From contig JAJDCT010000179.1 of assembly GCA_029260695.1 (NCBI GenBank), forward strand, positions 1-9,320: 9,320 bases of DNA, in the 5' to 3' direction. The notes beneath the pieces are model-generated. The model searched no databases. It saw nothing but the letters and a program-made list of their open reading frames with translations, and was not told where the DNA came from. Positions 6,860 through 9,320 of this stretch are shown here, piece by piece. Each line of letters begins with the position of its first letter. The first letter of the stretch is position 1. The DNA is from Phycisphaeraceae bacterium. GTDB lineage: Bacteria > Planctomycetota > Phycisphaerae > Phycisphaerales > Phycisphaeraceae. Made by a program: the position numbers and the translations under genes.

Positions 6860-7084
6860 CTACTTCGTTTCTTCGGTGGCTTCTTCTTCGCCGGCCTTCT
6901 TCTTCTTGGTCTTACCTGCGGCGACGACCTTGCGGTTGCCGACCTTGGGTAGGCCGATGGGGTTGTCCTTCTCGGTGTCGAACTCGCCCCGCTCGGCGAG
7001 CTTGGCGATGCGTTCATCCCGTGTCAGGACGTTGCGGTGGCGGGAAAGGTTGCCGGCGGTCTTGAGGCTGCGGTCGATGCTCAT
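6860..7084 (-). CDS. Small basic protein (Chlamydiota/Verrucomicrobiota/Planctomycetota-type family)
   Basis: A 74-residue, Lys/Arg-rich protein beginning MSIDRSLKTAGNLSRHRNVL, with a central ERIAKLAERGEF and a GLPKVGNRKV block, then a low-complexity tail of Lys and Glu. The pattern S-DRSLK, RHRNVL-R-ERI-KL, GLPK matches the small basic protein family I recall as TIGR04137, shared by Chlamydiota, Verrucomicrobiota and planctomycetes; its role is unknown and a ribosome association is only suspected. I chose ATG 7084 because family members start at this MS-DRSL segment. A second start, ATG at 7159, would add a 25-residue acidic, Pro/Thr-rich extension (99 residues total) and overlaps the stop of the upstream membrane-protein gene as ATGA, a classic coupled arrangement, so the longer form is quite possible. 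Neither start has a Shine-Dalgarno sequence. The extreme charge and lack of hydrophobic segments indicate a cytosolic, nucleic-acid-interacting protein. Confidence 0.72.
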   Translation of the reverse strand: MSIDRSLKTAGNLSRHRNVLTRDERIAKLAERGEFDTEKDNPIGLPKVGNRKVVAAGKTKKKKAGEEEATEETK

Positions 7085-7155
7085 GGCGAGTGTCTCTGGT
7101 TCTGCGTGGTGGTCGGTGTCTGGTCCGGGGTCATATCCGGGGGTTGTTGTGTCAG

Positions 7156-7869
7156 TCATAACCCCGGTGGAACGTACTTGGCGTAATACATGGAACCGAG
7201 GTCTTCGCCCTTGCCTTTGTTGGCTGCTTTCCAGTCCCTGCCCAGTGCCCGCATCTGGGCCATGAAACGGGCCGGTTCGTCGGTGTCCCGGTATTGCTGG
7301 CTGGTGAAGCCCTTGAGGGCGATCACCTGGCAGAGCCCCTTATTATTACGTGGACCGACCATAACTTCAACCTGCCGCTCCGCCAGGAAGGCCTGGAGCC
7401 TCTGGGCCTCCTGAGGGGGACTAGGGGGCAGGATCAGGTAGTTCAAGCCCGGTGTGCGTGAATCGCCTCCCCCGCTTGCGGTAGGCTTGACTGGTGTCGG
7501 CGGCCCATCCTGGTCCTGACTATCCACAGATCGCTGCGGGGGGACGTATCCCGGGCCTTGGAGGGTTAGTTCAGCCGTAACCCGCTTCTCGGCCGCCGAG
7601 CCACCGCGGCTGTGCCCCACGGCGTAGGCGAGGATCAGCAATCCAATCAGCCCAGCCATCAAAAATAGTGCCATCCCACGCGGCACCCGCAGCGTCAAGG
7701 GCTCGCTTGCACCTGCGTGCCAGGCATCCAACAGAGACCGCCCGAATCCTCCGAACCCAGTCCCAAATCCTGAGCCCGGACGGGGCCCACGGCCTGACAC
7801 CTGGGGCTTCACCGGTTGGCTGCCCATGATCTCGTAAGGCGGCGTGTTGTCTCGGCGGCGTGGGGTCAT
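7156..7869 (-). CDS. Single-pass membrane protein with divergent SPOR-like C-terminal domain
   Basis: From ATG 7869 the product is 237 residues: a basic, Gly/Pro-rich N-terminus starting MTPRRRDNTPPYEIMG (cytoplasmic by the positive-inside rule), one transmembrane helix at about 64-86 (GMALFLMAGLIGLLILAYAVG), a Pro/Gly/Asp-rich flexible linker (about 105-141), and a globular C-terminus (about 142-237). The C-terminus starts with a strand (NYLILPP), then a helix ending EAQRLQAFLAERQ, a strand VEVMVG and a strand LCQVIALKGF, the beta-alpha-beta-beta order of SPOR domains, which bind denuded peptidoglycan. The match is by pattern only. A longer frame opens at TTG 7950, but its extra residues translate an intergenic repeat, so I reject it. 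The stop overlaps the alternative start of the small basic protein gene as ATGA, suggesting co-transcription. A cell-envelope role is inference. Confidence 0.7.
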   Translation of the reverse strand: MTPRRRDNTPPYEIMGSQPVKPQVSGRGPRPGSGFGTGFGGFGRSLLDAWHAGASEPLTLRVPRGMALFLMAGLIGLLILAYAVGHSRGGSAAEKRVTAELTLQGPGYVPPQRSVDSQDQDGPPTPVKPTASGGGDSRTPGLNYLILPPSPPQEAQRLQAFLAERQVEVMVGPRNNKGLCQVIALKGFTSQQYRDTDEPARFMAQMRALGRDWKAANKGKGEDLGSMYYAKYVPPGL

Positions 7870-7923
7870 GGTTTCAACTATCAGGATAACCGCGAATCCA
7901 TGAAGAATACAGGCAAGACATCG

Positions 7924-8095
7924 GCCGCAAATGAACGCGGATAAACGCAAATGGGGAACACGGTGGTAACCCGACCACTCTCTTCCTATTCCCGTTCATT
8001 TGCGTTCATTTCGGCTAACTCTTTTTACCCTGCAATCTTTGGATTTACGACTTCATGGGCCAATTTGTGCCCATCCGCGTCCATCGCCGTTCCCC
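7924..8095. repeat. Degenerate inverted repeat element in the acpS/SPOR-like gap
   Basis: This 250-nt gap (7870-8119) carries no gene but several copies of one motif. The left arm (7924-7956) holds AAATGAACGC, GGATAAACGC and AAATGGGG in tandem at about 10-nt spacing. The right arm (7991-8015) is inverted: CCCGTTCATT, TGCGTTCATT, TCGGC, the reverse complement of the left-arm motif. A third inverted copy (about 8069-8095) reads CCCATCCGCGTCCATCGCC. A weaker relative, GGATAACCGCGAATCCATGAA, lies at about 7884. Similar AACGCRGATRAACGC repeats are familiar from planctomycete and other intergenic regions (from memory). It could fold into a long imperfect hairpin in RNA. There is no transposase or terminal duplication, so it is not an insertion sequence. 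Confidence 0.6.
8055..8074. terminator. Small hairpin downstream of acpS
   Basis: ATGGGC (8055-8060) and GCCCAT (8069-8074) form a perfect 6-bp stem with an 8-nt loop, 46 nt downstream of the acpS stop on the minus strand. There is no T-tract directly after it on that strand, so terminator function is uncertain. It overlaps the third copy of the degenerate repeat. Confidence 0.25.
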
Positions 8096-8119
8096 GATCC
8101 CCAGCAGCCGAACCCGGCA

Positions 8120-8506
8120 TCACTCCCCCACCCCGATCGCACTGGCGGTGGCGTAGGCCCCGGTGTGGCTGATGCTCAGGTGCCAGGCCGTGACCCCCAA
8201 CTCGGCAGCCACTTCAGCGCACCGCCCGTGTAGCAGGACCGTTGGCTTGCCGGACGTCTCTCGAACTACTTCAGCATCCGTCCACGCGATCCCGTTGGAC
8301 CAGCCGGTACCCAGCACCTTGAGGATGGCTTCCTTGGCCGCGAACCGCCCCGCCAGGTGCTCCGCCCGCCGCGCGGGATTGGCGGCAGCATACGCCTGCT
8401 CACCCTCGGTGAAGCACCGCCTCAGGAACCGCGGCTCGTGGTCCTTGAGCATCTTCGTCACCCGTGCGGTTTCTACGATGTCGATGCCGTGGCCGATGAT
8501 CTGCAT
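8120..8506 (-). CDS. acpS: Holo-[acyl-carrier-protein] synthase (AcpS)
   Basis: Transfers 4'-phosphopantetheine from coenzyme A to the conserved serine of acyl carrier protein, making holo-ACP for fatty acid synthesis; cytoplasmic and trimeric in known members. The 128 residues match the usual AcpS length (120-130). Motifs are all present: GIDIVE at 7-12 with Mg2+-binding Asp9, FTEGE at 32-36, RFAAKEA at 54-60 with catalytic/metal Glu59 followed by ILKVLGTG, and LSISHTGAYA from 110 with SISH at 111-114. No Shine-Dalgarno sequence precedes ATG 8506; CCCTCC lies there instead, and a TATACC on the minus strand ends 8 nt before the ATG. It diverges from mqnE across a 98-nt region carrying heptad repeats, and lies 250 nt upstream of the SPOR-like gene on the same strand, so co-transcription with that gene is uncertain. 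Confidence 0.95.
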   Translation of the reverse strand: MQIIGHGIDIVETARVTKMLKDHEPRFLRRCFTEGEQAYAAANPARRAEHLAGRFAAKEAILKVLGTGWSNGIAWTDAEVVRETSGKPTVLLHGRCAEVAAELGVTAWHLSISHTGAYATASAIGVGE

Positions 8507-8513
8507 GACGGGA

Positions 8514-8541
8514 GGGTATAGGGTCTGGGGTTTAGGGTCTA
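8514..8541 (+). repeat. Four tandem GGGTNTR heptads (telomere-like) upstream of acpS and mqnE
   Basis: Four uninterrupted 7-bp units, GGGTATA, GGGTCTG, GGGTTTA and GGGTCTA, fill 8514-8541 in the divergent acpS/mqnE region. GGG, the fourth-position T and the sixth-position T are invariant. The block starts 7 nt upstream of the acpS ATG, so it would occupy the acpS 5' leader or core promoter, and its C-rich strand would be in the acpS mRNA if the promoter is further upstream. Four GGG runs could in principle form a two- or three-tier G-quadruplex on the plus strand. Confidence 0.6.
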
Positions 8542-8565
8542 GAATAGTCGAGGATCTTTACGAGT

Positions 8566-8597
8566 CTGACATAACGTTGCTGGCAGGCTGCTATGAT
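8566..8597 (+). promoter_or_regulatory. Candidate mqnE promoter, possibly leaderless
   Basis: TATGAT at 8592-8597 matches the -10 consensus at five of six positions and ends 7 nt before the mqnE ATG at 8605, so transcription would start at about the start codon. CTGACA at 8566-8571 resembles a -35 element but is 20 nt away, longer than usual. There is no Shine-Dalgarno sequence before 8605, consistent with a leaderless mRNA. Confidence 0.42.
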
Positions 8598-8604
8598 ACA
8601 CCCC

Positions 8605-9320
8605 ATGACAGACCCCAGCCTCAAACCCATCGCGGAGAAGGTCTACGCCGGACAGCGCCTAAGCCCCGAGGATGGGTTGACACTGTTGCGTTCGCGGGAC
8701 ATCTGGACGATCGGGGAGCTGGCTAATCACGTCCGGCATCGCCTGCACGGACGGACCACCTATTACAACGTCAACCGGCACATCAACTACTCCAACATCT
8801 GTGCGCTGTCCTGCAAGTTCTGTGCGTTCCACCGCAAGACCGGGCAGGACGGGGCCTATGAAGACTCTGTCGAGAAGATTGTTGAGCAAGCCAAAGGCGC
8901 GGCCGAGGCGGGGGCAACGGAGTTGCACATCGTCGGGGGGCTGCACCCGTTTTTGCCGTTCTCTTACTACACCGACATGCTCACGGCGATCCGGGAGTCG
9001 GTACCGGCGATCCATATCAAGGCGTTCACCGCGGTCGAGATCGTCCACCTGGCCCGGATCAGCAAAAGGCCCAACGACCTGGCAGGTGTGCTCCGTGATC
9101 TCAAAGACGCCGGGTTAGGTTCGCTGCCGGGTGGCGGGGCCGAGGTGTTTGATGACCGGGTTCACGATGAAGCGTTCAAAGGCAAGATCCGCAGCGACAA
9201 GTGGCTGGACGTCCACCGCGAAGCACACAAACTCGGGCTGATGTCCAACGCCACCATGCTCTACGGCCACATCGAATCCCTCGAAGACCGCATCCACCAC
9301 TTCTGCCTGCTCCGCGAGGC
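8605..9320 (+). CDS. mqnE: Aminodeoxyfutalosine synthase MqnE, 3' truncated
   Basis: Radical-SAM enzyme of the futalosine menaquinone pathway; joins the MqnA product, 3-(1-carboxyvinyloxy)benzoate, to an adenosyl radical, giving 6-amino-6-deoxyfutalosine. The window holds 238 codons plus two bases with no stop, so the gene runs off the right edge (family length is about 360-390). The [4Fe-4S] motif is Cys66-x3-Cys70-x2-Cys73 within NYSNICALSCKFCAF. Further signatures shared by MqnE/CofH-type enzymes are HIVGGLHP ending at 115, IKAFTAVEI at 138-146, SLPGGGAE at 173-180 and SNATMLYGHIE ending at 224. SLPGGGAE and the HIVGGLHP form favour MqnE over MqnC, which would be the main alternative. ATG 8605 is preferred; an in-frame ATG at 8593 lies inside the -10-like TATGAT and would not be transcribed from that promoter. 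It diverges from acpS. Confidence 0.93.
   Translation, partial: MTDPSLKPIAEKVYAGQRLSPEDGLTLLRSRDIWTIGELANHVRHRLHGRTTYYNVNRHINYSNICALSCKFCAFHRKTGQDGAYEDSVEKIVEQAKGAAEAGATELHIVGGLHPFLPFSYYTDMLTAIRESVPAIHIKAFTAVEIVHLARISKRPNDLAGVLRDLKDAGLGSLPGGGAEVFDDRVHDEAFKGKIRSDKWLDVHREAHKLGLMSNATMLYGHIESLEDRIHHFCLLRE

Noticed and set aside
6400..7017. 205-codon minus-strand ORF overlapping the aminotransferase and small basic protein genes
   Set aside because: It is out of frame with both well-supported genes and its Arg/Ser/Pro-rich composition is typical of a shifted reading of GC-rich coding DNA.
7870..7950. 27-residue N-terminal extension of the SPOR-like protein from TTG 7950
   Set aside because: The extension is translated from the intergenic repeat element; ATG 7869 starts the basic, motif-bearing N-terminus.
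7924..8095. CRISPR array or insertion sequence
   Set aside because: Units are degenerate, about 10 nt, adjacent or inverted rather than separated by uniform unique spacers, and there is no cas gene, transposase or target-site duplication.
8163..8726. 187-codon plus-strand ORF antisense to acpS and running into mqnE
   Set aside because: It is the reverse-strand shadow of acpS and continues out of frame over the mqnE start; its low-complexity Ser/Ala/Arg content fits no family.
1..9320. tRNA, rRNA, riboswitch, prophage or defence genes
   Set aside because: I saw no cloverleaf, rRNA-like stretch, known aptamer core, integrase, capsid, nuclease-helicase or toxin-antitoxin pair anywhere in the window.

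Overview
The window (about 60% G+C) looks like ordinary chromosome from a planctomycete, most likely class Phycisphaerae. Four things point there: a truncated exported protein ending in a PEP-CTERM sorting signal; a small basic protein resembling the family shared by Planctomycetota, Verrucomicrobiota and Chlamydiota; menaquinone made by the futalosine route (mqnE); and an almost complete lack of Shine-Dalgarno sequences in front of the genes. The taxonomic call is inference from protein character, not from a marker gene.

Layout, left to right. Positions 1-537 (+) hold the 3' part of a PEP-CTERM exported protein, closed by a strong intrinsic terminator at 597-624. speA (794-2752, +) encodes biosynthetic arginine decarboxylase. 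A second plus-strand unit follows: a two-domain ASCH protein (2813-3484), nadC (3508-4410) and birA (4407-5384), tightly packed, with nadC and birA sharing an ATGA. A convergent intergenic region (5385-5530) separates these from the minus-strand block. Read in its own direction, that block is acpS (8506-8120), a single-pass membrane protein with a divergent SPOR-like C-terminus (7869-7156), the small basic protein (ending at 6860) and a class I/II aminotransferase (6688-5531). At the right edge mqnE (from 8605, +) diverges from acpS and runs off the window.

Most genes are core metabolism: polyamine precursor (speA), NAD (nadC), biotin attachment (birA), activation of acyl carrier protein (acpS), transamination, and menaquinone (mqnE). 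birA and acpS both install prosthetic groups used in fatty acid synthesis but are not co-transcribed here.

I see no defence system, phage, transposon, CRISPR array or secondary-metabolite cluster, and nothing that amounts to a new multi-gene system. The less ordinary signals are the ASCH protein with an unassigned, possibly B3-like C-terminal barrel; two -10-like hexamers placed 6-7 nt before start codons, suggesting leaderless mRNAs; a degenerate inverted repeat element at about 7924-8095; four tandem GGGTNTR heptads in the acpS/mqnE divergent region; and two perfect palindromes between the small basic protein gene and the aminotransferase.
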